Below the pieces are notes generated by a model. The model was not told the origin of the DNA, did not search any database, and saw only the letters and a list, made by a program, of their open reading frames with translations. A DNA stretch of 64,000 nucleotides, taken from the NCBI RefSeq assembly GCF_900101095.1, contig NZ_FNFM01000016.1, forward strand, positions 1-64,000, given 5' to 3'. The first letter of the stretch is position 1. Each line of letters opens with the position of its first letter. Positions 55,281 to 64,000 of the stretch are shown one piece after another. The position numbers and the translations under genes were made by a program. The stretch comes from Actinopolyspora mzabensis (GTDB taxonomy: Bacteria > Actinomycetota > Actinomycetes > Mycobacteriales > Pseudonocardiaceae).

Positions 55281-56159
55281 ATGCCCATGTCGATGTCGGG
55301 CAAAGCAGTCGCCATCACGGGTGCCGCACGCGGCATCGGTGCTCAGACCGCACGGGAGCTGGTCCGCAAGGGGGCGCGAGTAGCCTTGATCGGACTGGAA
55401 CCCGACGAGCTGGCTTCGGTGGCCGACGAGCTCGGCACCGACCACCCGTGGTTCGAGGCCGACGTCACCGACCCCGAGTCGATCAAGGCGGCCATCGACG
55501 AGAGCGCACGACAACTGGGCGGCCTCGACGTGGTCATGGCCAACGCGGGGGTGGCTCCCTACGGGACCGTGCGCGACCACGACCCACGGACGTTCACCAA
55601 GACGGTGGATGTGAACCTCAACGGGGTGTTCCACACCGCTCGCGCGGCCTTACCCCACCTGGTGGAACGGCGGGGGTACCTGCTCGTGGTTTCCTCGCTC
55701 TCGGCGTTCGCCCCGATCGGCGGCATGGCCGCCTACACCGCCAGCAAGGCCGGTTCCGAGGCGCTGGCCAGCGCCCTGAGCTCCGAGGTCGGCCACCTGG
55801 GAGTGGCCGTGGGAAGCGCGCATCCCTCCTGGGTGGACACGGACCTGGTTCGCGACGTCTCGGCTGATCTGCCGACCTTCCGCGCGATGCGGGCGAAACT
55901 TCCCTGGCCGATGCACTCGACCACCAACGTGGTCGACTGCTCCCGGGCATTCGTGGCGGGAATGGAACGCCGAGCCAGGCGCGTCTACGTGCCCAGGTCG
56001 GTCATGCTGATGCACTGGCTGCGGAACCTGCCCGCCTCGCGACTGGTCGAACGGCTGATGCGGCCGACCACGCGGAAGCTGATGCCGCGGATGGAGGCCG
56101 AGGTGGCCGAGCTGGGGCGGGGTTTCAGTTCCCGCAACGACAAACTCCAGCGACGGTGA
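55281..56159 (+). CDS. short-chain dehydrogenase/reductase
   Basis: 292 residues from ATG after GGAGG. The second ATG two codons on is also possible. Rossmann motifs: TGAARGIGAQTA (NAD(P) binding), DVVMANAGVAPYG, VSSLSAFAPIGGMAAYTASKAG with the catalytic Ser, Tyr and Lys. The C-terminus is longer than a minimal SDR and ends in basic residues (RFSSRNDKLQRR-like). The Arg in the nucleotide loop suggests NADPH. The substrate is unknown. An AT-rich possible operator lies upstream. Confidence 0.9.
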   Translation: MPMSMSGKAVAITGAARGIGAQTARELVRKGARVALIGLEPDELASVADELGTDHPWFEADVTDPESIKAAIDESARQLGGLDVVMANAGVAPYGTVRDHDPRTFTKTVDVNLNGVFHTARAALPHLVERRGYLLVVSSLSAFAPIGGMAAYTASKAGSEALASALSSEVGHLGVAVGSAHPSWVDTDLVRDVSADLPTFRAMRAKLPWPMHSTTNVVDCSRAFVAGMERRARRVYVPRSVMLMHWLRNLPASRLVERLMRPTTRKLMPRMEAEVAELGRGFSSRNDKLQRR

Positions 56160-56575
56160 GAGTCGGCTCAGTCTTCGTAGCTGGTCGGGTAGCCGTCACG
56201 TGAGTCGGCGCCTTGGGAGCGTTGGGCCGGCTCTTGAGTAGCGACCTACGCGGCGAGCGGTCCGGCCTCGCAATGCATCCGACTCACGCACCGGGGACAC
56301 CCACGCTGCGAGCAGCATGGTCCCGCCTCGACCGGAGGGCCGGGAGCCGTCAATTTCTCGCGAAATCGCCGGGCAGCGTACGGCGCGGTGCTGAACTCCC
56401 ACTAACCTGGCAGTCGGCGCCGCCGCGGGTTCTCTCGGGGTGCTCTCGCGAGCAAGGCCCGACGTTGTGTAGATGCCTACCCGATGTCGGGCCTCCCCGC
56501 AGCGAGAGCCCGCGAGAGGTTCCGCCAAGCGACCAGCTACGACGACCGAGCCGATACCGTGCGGCGCGAAGCGTG
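56160..56575. other. gap between the SDR gene and the sdh operon
   Basis: 416 bases between convergent genes without a supported gene. GCCCGAC (56457-56463) and GTCGGGC (56486-56492) could form a hairpin and end the sdh transcript. Around 56353-56366 the AT-rich palindrome-like ATTTCTCGCGAAAT occurs. Its TCTCGCG core is shared with the centre of the 40-base palindrome at 17517-17556. Confidence 0.4.
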
Positions 56576-57334
56576 CTACGAACGCTTGCGCCGGAACAAC
56601 ATGGTCAGGGGATCGTACCGCTGGTCGGCCAACCGTTCCTTGAGCGGGATGAGCGCGTTGTCGGTGATCTTGATGTGCTCCGGGCACACCTCGGTACAGC
56701 ACTTGGTGATGTTGCAGAGCCCGAGCCCGTGGTCTCCCCTCGCCTCCTCCGGGCGGTCGCCGCCCTTCTCCGCGTGCGAGTCCAGCGGGTGCATCTCCAG
56801 CTCGGCGACCCGCATCAGGAACCTCGGCCCGGAAAAGGCCTCCTTGTTCTCCGAGTGATCGCGGATCACGTGGCAGGTGTCCTGGCACAGGAAGCACTCG
56901 ATGCACTTGCGGAACTCCTGGGAACGCTCCACGTCCCGCTGCTGCATCCGGTACTCGCCCGGCTCCAGCCCCTCGGGTGGGCTGAAGGCGGGCACCTCGC
57001 GTGCCTTGACGTAGTTGTACGAGACGTCGCAGACGAGATCCTTGATCACCGGGAAGGCCCGCATCGGGGTGACCGTTATGGTCTCGTCGGTGTCGAACAG
57101 CGACAACCTGGTCATGCAGGTCAGCCGCGGCCTGCCGTTGACCTCGGCCGAGCAGGAGCCGCACTTGCCCGCCTTGCAGTTCCAGCGCACCGCCAGGTCC
57201 GGACACTGGGTGGCCTGCAGTCGGTGCAGCAGGTCGAGCACCACCTCGCCTTCCTCGGCATCGACCTCGTAGTCCCGCAGTTCGCCGGAATCGGCGTCGC
57301 CGCGCCACACGCGCAGTCGCGCCCGGTATCCCAT
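56576..57334 (-). CDS. sdhB: succinate dehydrogenase/fumarate reductase iron-sulfur subunit
   Basis: 252 residues from ATG at 57334, AGGA nine bases upstream. A longer frame would add a Ser/Arg-rich stretch. Cluster ligands: 2Fe-2S in CKAGKCGSCSAEVNG with Cys in RLTC, 4Fe-4S in CIECFLCQDTC, and 3Fe-4S in CNITKCCTEVCPEHI. Sequence and order resemble the mycobacterial Sdh1 subunit (Rv0247c). It carries electrons from the flavoprotein to the membrane quinone site. It is the last gene of the operon. Confidence 0.93.
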   Translation of the reverse strand: MGYRARLRVWRGDADSGELRDYEVDAEEGEVVLDLLHRLQATQCPDLAVRWNCKAGKCGSCSAEVNGRPRLTCMTRLSLFDTDETITVTPMRAFPVIKDLVCDVSYNYVKAREVPAFSPPEGLEPGEYRMQQRDVERSQEFRKCIECFLCQDTCHVIRDHSENKEAFSGPRFLMRVAELEMHPLDSHAEKGGDRPEEARGDHGLGLCNITKCCTEVCPEHIKITDNALIPLKERLADQRYDPLTMLFRRKRS

Positions 57335-57455
57335 CAGCACAGTCCTTTCCACGACACTGGCCGACACGCCACTCGCACCACGCTCGGACCGGGACGAGAG
57401 CCGCGCCGGAGGTTCCGCGACAGCACCGCCCACGACGGGCGAGCCGGCGGCCCCG

Positions 57456-59357
57456 CTAAGAAGGTGTTCTTACAACGGCCAGCTCCTCCTCGGTGAAGTA
57501 CTTGCCGAGCTCTTCGAGGGAGAACAGCCGCAACAGGTCCTCGCGCATCGGCGGCTGTTCGTGCTCGGTGATCTCGATCGAACCGTCCCGCAGCTCGCAG
57601 CCGAGCAGCGTGCCGCGCCACTTCGGGTTCATGCCCGGGTGGTCGTCGCGGGTGTGCCCGCCCCTGCTCTCGGTACGACGCAGCGCCGCCGCGGCCACGC
57701 ACTCGCTGACGGCCAGCATGTTGCGCAGGTCCAGCGCCAGGTGCCAGCCGGGATTGAAGTGCCGGTTGCCCTCCGGAACGGCGAGCCGGGCGGCACGCTG
57801 TTTGATCTCGGCGAGCTGTTCCAGCGCGGCACACATCTCGCCCCCGTCCCGGATGATGCCGACCAGCCGGTTCATCACCTGCTGCAGCTCCGCCTGCAGC
57901 GAGTAGGGGTTCTCCTGCCCTCGCGCGTCGGTGACCTCGAACGGAGCGAGCGCCGAGTTCACCGCCTCGGTCACCACCTCCTCCGAGACGTCGGGACTGG
58001 CGTGCCGCGCGGCGGCGACGTACTCGGCGGCGCCCGCTCCGGCCCGCCTGCCGAAAACCAGCAGGTCGGAGAGCGAGTTGCCCCCGAGCCGGTTGGAACC
58101 GTGCATACCGCCCGCCACCTCTCCCGCGGCGAACAGCCCCGGCACCGAGGAGGCAGCGGTGTCGGGGTCGACCTCCACCCCACCCATCACGTAGTGGCAG
58201 GTCGGCCCGACCTCCATGCGCTCACTCGTGATGTCCACATCGGCCAGTTCCTTGAACTGGTGGTGCATCGAGGGCAGCCTGCGCATGATCTCCTCGGTGG
58301 AGAGCCTGCTGGCCACGTCGAGGTAGACCCCGCCGTGCGGGGTTCCCCTGCCCTCCTTGACCTCGTTGTTGATCGCGCGTGCCACCTCGTCGCGCGGTAG
58401 CAGTTCCGGTGGTCTGCGGTTGTCGTCCGGATCGGAGTACCACCGGTCCGCCTCCTCCGGACTGTCGGCGTAGGACTCCTTGAAGACCTCGGGAATGTAG
58501 TCGAACATGAAGCGCCTTCCCGAGGCGTCGCGCAGCACACCGCCGTCGCCACGCACGGATTCGGTGACCAGGATCCCCTTCACACTGGGTGGCCAGACCA
58601 TGCCGGTGGGGTGGAACTGCACGAACTCCATGTTGATCAGCCGGGCACCGGCCCGCAGCGCGAGGGCGTGCCCGTCGCCGGTGTACTCCCAGGAATTGGA
58701 GGTCACCTTGAAGGACTTACCGATTCCACCGGTCGCCAGCACCACCGCCGGTGCCCGCAGCCGCACGAACCGACCGTTCTCCCGCCAGTACCCCAGCGTC
58801 CCGGCGATGCGATCGCCGTCCAGCAGCAGGTCGGTCACCGTGAACTCGGCGAAGACCCGCAGCCCGGCCTCGTAGTCGCCGTGTTCGGCGTGGTCGGACT
58901 GCTGCAGCGAGACCACCTGCTGTTGCAGCGTGCGGATCAGTTCCAGGCCGGTGCGGTCGCCCACGTGCGCGAGCCTGGGGTACTCGTGGCCGCCGAAGTT
59001 GCGCTGGCTGATCCGGCCGTCGGTGGTGCGGTCGAACAGGGCTCCGTAGGTCTCCAGCTCCCAGACCCGCTGCGGGGCCTCGGTGGCGTGCAGCTCGGCC
59101 ATGCGCCAGTTGTTCAGGAACTTGCCGCCGCGCATGGTGTCGCGGAAGTGCACCTGCCAGTTGTCACCCGAGTTGACGTTGCCCATCGCGGCGGCTATAC
59201 CGCCCTCGGCCATGACGGTGTGTGCCTTGCCGAACAGCGACTTGCACAGCACCGCCGTGCGTAGCCCGCGCGAGCGGGCCTCGATGGCGGCACGCAGGCC
59301 GGCACCGCCCGCCCCGATGACGATCACGTCGTAGTCGTGACTCTCGATCTCGGCCAT
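57456..59357 (-). CDS. sdhA: succinate dehydrogenase/fumarate reductase flavoprotein subunit
   Basis: 633 residues. The FAD-binding start VIVIGAGGAGLRAAIEA is followed by KAHTVMAEGGIAAAMGN (His for covalent FAD), RNFGGHEYPRLAH, FVQFHPTGMV (active-site His region) and ESVRGDGGVLRD, plus RLGGNSLSDLLVFGRRAG. The C-terminal domain ends HTRDDHPGMNPKW. It oxidises succinate to fumarate and, in some conditions, the reverse. The gene is the middle of a three-subunit operon (membrane anchor, flavoprotein, iron-sulfur), the order of Rv0249c-Rv0247c. Confidence 0.94.
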   Translation of the reverse strand: MAEIESHDYDVIVIGAGGAGLRAAIEARSRGLRTAVLCKSLFGKAHTVMAEGGIAAAMGNVNSGDNWQVHFRDTMRGGKFLNNWRMAELHATEAPQRVWELETYGALFDRTTDGRISQRNFGGHEYPRLAHVGDRTGLELIRTLQQQVVSLQQSDHAEHGDYEAGLRVFAEFTVTDLLLDGDRIAGTLGYWRENGRFVRLRAPAVVLATGGIGKSFKVTSNSWEYTGDGHALALRAGARLINMEFVQFHPTGMVWPPSVKGILVTESVRGDGGVLRDASGRRFMFDYIPEVFKESYADSPEEADRWYSDPDDNRRPPELLPRDEVARAINNEVKEGRGTPHGGVYLDVASRLSTEEIMRRLPSMHHQFKELADVDITSERMEVGPTCHYVMGGVEVDPDTAASSVPGLFAAGEVAGGMHGSNRLGGNSLSDLLVFGRRAGAGAAEYVAAARHASPDVSEEVVTEAVNSALAPFEVTDARGQENPYSLQAELQQVMNRLVGIIRDGGEMCAALEQLAEIKQRAARLAVPEGNRHFNPGWHLALDLRNMLAVSECVAAAALRRTESRGGHTRDDHPGMNPKWRGTLLGCELRDGSIEITEHEQPPMREDLLRLFSLEELGKYFTEEELAVVRTPS

Positions 59358-59440
59358 GTGACGTTTCCGATTTCTTGTGCGAAAAGGTTTCGCGGCGCTG
59401 CCGCACGGCCGCGTGCGCCCACGGCCACGGCGCGCCGGGG

Positions 59441-60235
59441 TCAGTTGAACAGCCGCGGATCCGGGAAGGCGCCCGCGGCCACGAGCATCACGTAGAGGTC
59501 CACCAGCGCCACCGAAACCAGCGATGCCCAGGCCAGCCCCATGTGGTGGCCGTTCATCCTGCTCACGAGCGTCCACATCCGATAGCGCACCGGGTGGCGG
59601 GAGAAGTGGTTGATGCGCCCGCCTATCAGGTGCCTGCAGGAGTGGCAGGACAGCGTGTAGGCCCACAGCAGTACGACGTTGACCACCATGAGCAGCGTCC
59701 CGAGCCCGATTCCGAAGCCGCCGCCCGAACCGCGGAAGGCGATCACGGTGTCGTAGGTCAGCACCGCGGCCACCAGCAGCGCGGCGTAGAAGAAGTAGCG
59801 GTGCACGTTCTGCATGATCAGCGGGAACCGCGTCTCACCGGTGTAGCGGCGGTGGGGTTCGGTCACCGCGCACGCGGGTGGTGCGGCCCAGAAGGAACGG
59901 TAGTAGGCCTTTCGGTAGTAGTAGCAGGTCAGTCGGAAGCCGAGCACGAACGGCAGCACGAACACCGGGGGAGGAATCCACGGCGCCAGATCCGGGAACG
60001 GCGTTCCGAAGTGGCTCGCACCGGGCACGCAGGCGTCGCTGAGGCAGGGCGAGAAGAACGGGGCCAGGTAGTGGTACTCGGGCACCCAGTACCACTGGTT
60101 CATGAAGGTCCGTATCAGGCCGTAGACGACGAAGGCACCGAGGCCGAGCGCGGTGCCCAGCGGCGGCAACCACCATCGGTCGGTTCGCAGCGTGCGCCTG
60201 CGGCGAAGGGACGATGAAGTTGTGGGAGCTGACAT
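59441..60235 (-). CDS. membrane-anchor subunit of the succinate dehydrogenase (SdhC-like)
   Basis: 264 residues with five membrane helices, ATG preceded by AGAGGTCGAG. A large extracytoplasmic insert between helices 1 and 2 contains CLSDACVPGASHFG. Histidines for haem or quinone lie in MQNVHRYFFYAALL, CHSCRHLIGGRINHF and MNGHHMGLAW. It resembles the Rv0249c-type anchor and not the short two-subunit SdhC/SdhD form. It would anchor the complex and pass electrons to menaquinone. First gene of the sdh operon. Confidence 0.86.
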   Translation of the reverse strand: MSAPTTSSSLRRRRTLRTDRWWLPPLGTALGLGAFVVYGLIRTFMNQWYWVPEYHYLAPFFSPCLSDACVPGASHFGTPFPDLAPWIPPPVFVLPFVLGFRLTCYYYRKAYYRSFWAAPPACAVTEPHRRYTGETRFPLIMQNVHRYFFYAALLVAAVLTYDTVIAFRGSGGGFGIGLGTLLMVVNVVLLWAYTLSCHSCRHLIGGRINHFSRHPVRYRMWTLVSRMNGHHMGLAWASLVSVALVDLYVMLVAAGAFPDPRLFN

Positions 60236-60366
60236 GCTCGACCTCTGGTGGTAGCGAGAATCATGGTTGTCGCGGTGATCGCCCGGTCGTCACGAAGTCC
60301 CCTCCGGTGCCGGCCGGATCGAGGTCGACCACGGAGGCGTTCGGTGCCGACCGGCCACGGGCGGAA

Positions 60367-60714
60367 TCAGTCCTCGCGCGATGACTGGCCTCCCACCCCT
60401 TCGTCGTCCACGCCCTGCCACCAGGAAGGGTCGTACGGGGTGTCGGGAACCTCGATGATGTCGTGCTCGCCCACCTCGCGGGGTGCGGTCGCACCACCGA
60501 GCCGCACGCTCGCGGCAGCACCGCCGGAACGCTGCCGCGGTGGTCCCGGAGCGGCGGTCGACAGCTCGGAGACGTCGATCTCCAGCCGCTGGAGGTCGTT
60601 CTCGATACGTCGCACCACGGCGACGTCGCCGTATCTGGTGTAGAGCTCGTCGACGCCGGTACGCAGCCGGGCAAGCGCGCTGAGCACGTCACCCAGTTCA
60701 GCTGTCGAGGACAT
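60367..60714 (-). CDS. small conserved-type protein upstream of sdh
   Basis: 115 residues from ATG seven bases after GAGGT. Residues 1-55 are helical (ELGDVLSALARLRTGVDELYTRYGDVAVVRRIENDLQRLEID). A disordered middle follows, then a conserved-looking end (IIEVPDTPYDPSWWQGVDDEGVGGQ). The ending is like the mycobacterial protein adjacent to Sdh1 (Rv0250c) as I remember it, which supports gene-order conservation. The function is unknown. It ends 131 bases before the anchor-subunit gene, in the same direction. Confidence 0.7.
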   Translation of the reverse strand: MSSTAELGDVLSALARLRTGVDELYTRYGDVAVVRRIENDLQRLEIDVSELSTAAPGPPRQRSGGAAASVRLGGATAPREVGEHDIIEVPDTPYDPSWWQGVDDEGVGGQSSRED

Positions 60715-60848
60715 TCGCACCACCTCGCGTTCCCGATCCGGTCACCGAAAAACTCTGCACGATCCAAGCCTACGTGACAAGAGACACATGTGATCCGAAA
60801 CGCATTCGGTGGACGTGAATTTCCCCCCCTCGGGGGCTCCCCTGCCAA

Positions 60849-61031
60849 CTACCCCTCGAAGAGGTGTCGCAGGAAGGTGACCAGCGACCGGAACACGAAA
60901 GCGACGCTGTCGAAGAGCACCAGCGATCCCTGCCGTACAGCCCCGGCGGCCCCAACGGGGTCGCGAACCACCAGATAGCCGACCGCGATCGCCGCGAATG
61001 TCACCAGAACGAGCACGCTCCTCCGGTCCAC
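60849..61031 (-). CDS. small single-pass membrane protein
   Basis: 60 residues from GTG preceded by GGAGGTCGGGA. A hydrophobic helix near the start (SVLVLVTFAAIAVGYLVV) is followed by an amphipathic C-terminal half (GSLVLFDSVAFVFRSLVTFLRHLFEG). A longer frame runs upstream through tandem 21-base repeats and is unlikely to be coding. No family is recognised. It is divergent from the aldo/keto reductase gene. Confidence 0.65.
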   Translation of the reverse strand: MDRRSVLVLVTFAAIAVGYLVVRDPVGAAGAVRQGSLVLFDSVAFVFRSLVTFLRHLFEG

Positions 61032-61121
61032 TCCCGACCTCCGTGTCTCGAACGACCGCGAATCGCGACCACCCTCGCACGCGGTGCCCGACCGCGGCGG
61101 CCGCAACGCCGGGAGACCACC

Positions 61122-61163
61122 GATTCGTGTAACGCACCCGGCGATTCGTGCAACGCACCCGGC
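61122..61163. repeat. two tandem 21-base repeats
   Basis: GATTCGTGTAACGCACCCGGC (61122-61142) is followed at once by a copy with one change (61143-61163), and a further partial GA. It lies between the small membrane gene and the aldo/keto reductase. No function is evident. Confidence 0.75.
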
Positions 61164-61328
61164 GAGTCCCACGCCGGAAACCGGGAATCCCACCTGGCCG
61201 TGCCCGCTGTCGGGTCCGTTTCCCCGCCACGCGAACGCGGGAATATCCGGTATGAGACTGCCGGTCGCTGATCACCCGGGCATACTCGAGTGCGGAATCG
61301 ATCGAACTCACCGACACGGAGTGGACGA

Positions 61329-62321
<993 letters not shown>

Positions 62322-62498
62322 CGAGGCTCCCCGAGGCTGCGGGGGACTTTCCCCGGTTTCCGGAGCGGGGAACGGGCGTTGCGGCATTGACGAGCGGGAC
62401 GCGGAGTTGATCCGCTCGGAGGGATCACCCGAGTGGTGTGAGCGCGTTCCGACACGGGTACGCCGGAGCAGGACGTTTCCCCTTCCGGAAAGGTAACC

Positions 62499-62708
62499 AT
62501 GGGCCAGCGACACGTCGTTCCCGGAGGCGGTGGCGGCGGCTGGAAGGTGGTCGGCGCGGCCACCGGATCCACCGAGTCGAGCACCAACACTCAGGCGGAC
62601 GCGATCGACGAGGCACGCAGGCAGCTGGAGAACTCCGACGGAGGCGAGATCCTCATTCACGGCATCGACGGATCGGTCCGCGACCGGCGAACCGTGCAGT
62701 CGGGCTGA
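62499..62708 (+). CDS. DUF2188 small protein
   Basis: 69 residues, ATG preceded by GGAAAGG. The DUF2188 pattern is complete: RHVVPGGGGGGWKVVGAA, then STNTQADAIDEARRQLEN and EILIHGIDGSVRDRRTV. The family is small, soluble and of unknown function, often duplicated in bacterial genomes. The glycine stretch at residues 9-14 is longer than I would expect. No obvious operon partner. Confidence 0.85.
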   Translation: MGQRHVVPGGGGGGWKVVGAATGSTESSTNTQADAIDEARRQLENSDGGEILIHGIDGSVRDRRTVQSG

Positions 62709-62860
62709 CCGAACCCGACGACTCTCGCGGCGGTCCGGTGCGAGTTGCCGGGCCACCGCGCGAAGTCGCCCAGTAACGACGAACGCGGTCACGACGAACG
62801 CGGCGGGTCGCGGCTGGTCGGTACCCGTCGGAGCCGATTCGGGTCCACCTCGTCGCGCGG

Positions 62861-63787
62861 TCAGTACTCCGATGGCTCCCGCACGGCACGGAAACGCAGC
62901 CGCTGGCCGGGTCGTGCCTGCGCTGCCACCGCCACGTACGCCGACAGCACGACCGCGATCACGGGATATCCCCCGGTCACCGGGTGGTCAGCCAGGAACA
63001 GGGTGGGTTGCCCCGCGGGCGGCACCTGCAGCGCCCCGCTGACCATCCCCTCGCTGGGGAGTTCGCTGGTCTCGTACCGGGGCAGTGGCGGTCCGGACAG
63101 TCGCATACCGACACGGTCGCTGTCCGGTGTGATCTCGAACGGCTCGCCGAGCAGGGCGCGCAGCGCCGAATCGGTGAACCAGTCCTGCCTCGGCCCCGGC
63201 AGCACGGGCAGTGTCAGATCCCCGCCGGGGGGAGGGGTGACCGGCGCGGCGTCCACGCGCGGGAACTCGCCGTACGCTCTTCCGACGGGCAGCACGGTGC
63301 CCACCGCCAGCGGCTCCGGCCCCAACCCGGCGAGCGTGTCGGTGGCACGCGAGCCCAGCACGGCCGGGACGTCGATACCGCCGCGCACCGCCAGATACCC
63401 CCGCATCCCGGTCCGGCACTGCCCGATACGCAGCTCCGAGCCGCTCGGCAGTGTGAGCACGGTGTTGCTCGCCGCCGTACGACCGTCCACCGTGGCCGGA
63501 AACGAGGTGCCGGTCAGCGCGACGGTGAGCACGCCGTGGGCGCGCAGCCACAGCCCGCCCAGTGTGATCTCCACGGCCGCTTCCGACTCGGGGTTGCCGA
63601 CGAGGCGGTTCGCCAGTCGCAGCGAGCTCCGGTCGGCGGCCCCGGAGACCCCCACACCCATCCCGGCCAGTCCGGTCCGTCCGAGGTCCTGCACGGTCGA
63701 CAGCGGTCCCGGGCGCAGCACCTCAAGCCGCCGGGCGGCCGGGGCCCCCTCACCGTTCCCGGCGGTACCGGTATCCGGCTCGCTCAT
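62861..63787 (-). CDS. pxpC: 5-oxoprolinase subunit C (KipA/PxpC, biotin-carboxylase-carrier-like fold family)
   Basis: 308 residues. The family start [20 protein letters not shown] is followed by [24 protein letters not shown], then [12 protein letters not shown] and the C-terminal [19 protein letters not shown]. It belongs to the PxpC/KipA family that forms 5-oxoprolinase with PxpA and PxpB. The ATG overlaps the end of the upstream pxpB gene by four bases. PxpA is not visible. The family name (biotin-dependent carboxylase-like) is historical and there is no biotin site. Confidence 0.9.
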   Translation of the reverse strand: MSEPDTGTAGNGEGAPAARRLEVLRPGPLSTVQDLGRTGLAGMGVGVSGAADRSSLRLANRLVGNPESEAAVEITLGGLWLRAHGVLTVALTGTSFPATVDGRTAASNTVLTLPSGSELRIGQCRTGMRGYLAVRGGIDVPAVLGSRATDTLAGLGPEPLAVGTVLPVGRAYGEFPRVDAAPVTPPPGGDLTLPVLPGPRQDWFTDSALRALLGEPFEITPDSDRVGMRLSGPPLPRYETSELPSEGMVSGALQVPPAGQPTLFLADHPVTGGYPVIAVVLSAYVAVAAQARPGQRLRFRAVREPSEY

Positions 63788-64000
63788 GACACCTCCTCGA
63801 ACCGCACCCGTACGCCGGGGCGCAGCAGTGCGGGCGGCTCACGGTCGGTGCGCCACATCTCCAACTCGGTGCGGCCGATCAGCTGCCAGCCGCCCGGTGA
63901 GGTTCTCGGGTAGACACCGCTGAACCTGCCCGCCAGCCCGACGGAACCTGCGGGCACGCCGGTGCGGGACTCAGCACGGCGCGGGACCTCCAGTCGGGGG
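63784..64000 (-). CDS. pxpB: 5-oxoprolinase subunit B (KipI/PxpB), C-terminal part, cut by the window edge
   Basis: About 72 residues are visible; the 5' part lies beyond position 64000. The reverse-strand translation includes [16 protein letters not shown], the conserved carboxyltransferase-like end of PxpB/KipI, and closes [13 protein letters not shown] before TGA, which overlaps the pxpC start (ATGA). Together with pxpC this points to ATP-dependent 5-oxoproline hydrolysis to glutamate. In Bacillus the KipI homologue also inhibits a sporulation kinase, so the regulatory alternative cannot be excluded. Confidence 0.85.
   Translation of the reverse strand, partial: PRLEVPRRAESRTGVPAGSVGLAGRFSGVYPRTSPGGWQLIGRTELEMWRTDREPPALLRPGVRVRFEEVS

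Noticed and set aside
56213-57496. 427-codon plus-strand frame across the sdhB gap
   Set aside because: It overlaps sdhB in antisense, and the part outside has no domain or initiation signal.

Overview
The window is bacterial, very GC-rich and densely coded, with many GTG/TTG starts and 4-base start/stop overlaps. It looks like a filamentous or related actinomycete of the order Pseudonocardiales (Saccharopolyspora or Actinopolyspora type). The reasons are two Lsr2-family genes, an Scr1-type helix-turn-helix/DUF397 pair, the CysO/Mec/CysM cysteine pathway, an Sdh1-type succinate dehydrogenase, and gene order over 29.6-42.7 kb that matches Mycobacterium tuberculosis Rv1329c-Rv1341 as I remember it. 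The genus is a guess. I see no phage, insertion sequence, CRISPR array or rRNA. One tRNA gene is present.

Layout: 0-2.4 kb holds a CA-rich non-coding stretch, a small unknown gene and two divergent Lsr2 genes, one lacking the DNA-binding half. 2.4-7.4 kb holds ribokinase, an unknown protein and a polyamine operon (ornithine-decarboxylase-type enzyme, speD, speE). 7.9-19.4 kb is a purine-catabolism island: a PucR regulator faces an eight-gene run encoding the three xanthine dehydrogenase subunits, 8-oxoguanine deaminase, guanine deaminase, a guanine/hypoxanthine permease, an XdhC-type maturation factor and a molybdopterin nucleotidyltransferase. Together these would import guanine and hypoxanthine and convert guanine, hypoxanthine, xanthine and 8-oxoguanine to urate. 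19.4-29.5 kb carries TetR, a DUF3618 protein, a UAG-anticodon tRNA, two membrane PH-domain proteins, the Scr1/DUF397 pair, pyruvate oxidase, a Bcp peroxiredoxin and membrane proteins.

29.6-42.7 kb is the conserved block: rdgB, rph, an inserted Imm1-type gene, a metallo-beta-lactamase-fold phosphodiesterase, murI, rhomboid, cysM, cysO, mec, a P1-family peptidase, DUF2017, clpS, and on the other strand pncB, pncA and dinG. 43.4-48.1 kb is a biotin-transport operon: bioY, an acyl-CoA-ligase-like gene, a thiolase-like gene, bioM and bioN. The first three genes resemble Bacillus subtilis yhfU-yhfT-yhfS. The thiolase-like protein lacks one of its two catalytic cysteines. 48.1-52.8 kb carries Pth2, a membrane protein, serB and ctaD.

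53.2-64 kb carries a DUF305 lipoprotein, a HAD phosphatase, an SDR, the sdh operon with two small upstream genes, an aldo/keto reductase, a DUF2188 protein and, at the right edge, pxpC and the end of pxpB (5-oxoprolinase). The parts that deserve most attention are the biotin operon with its enzyme pair, the Lsr2 paralogue without a DNA-binding domain, the short-variable-arm UAG tRNA, the CysO protein with extra residues after Gly-Gly, and the lone Imm1 gene inside a conserved block.
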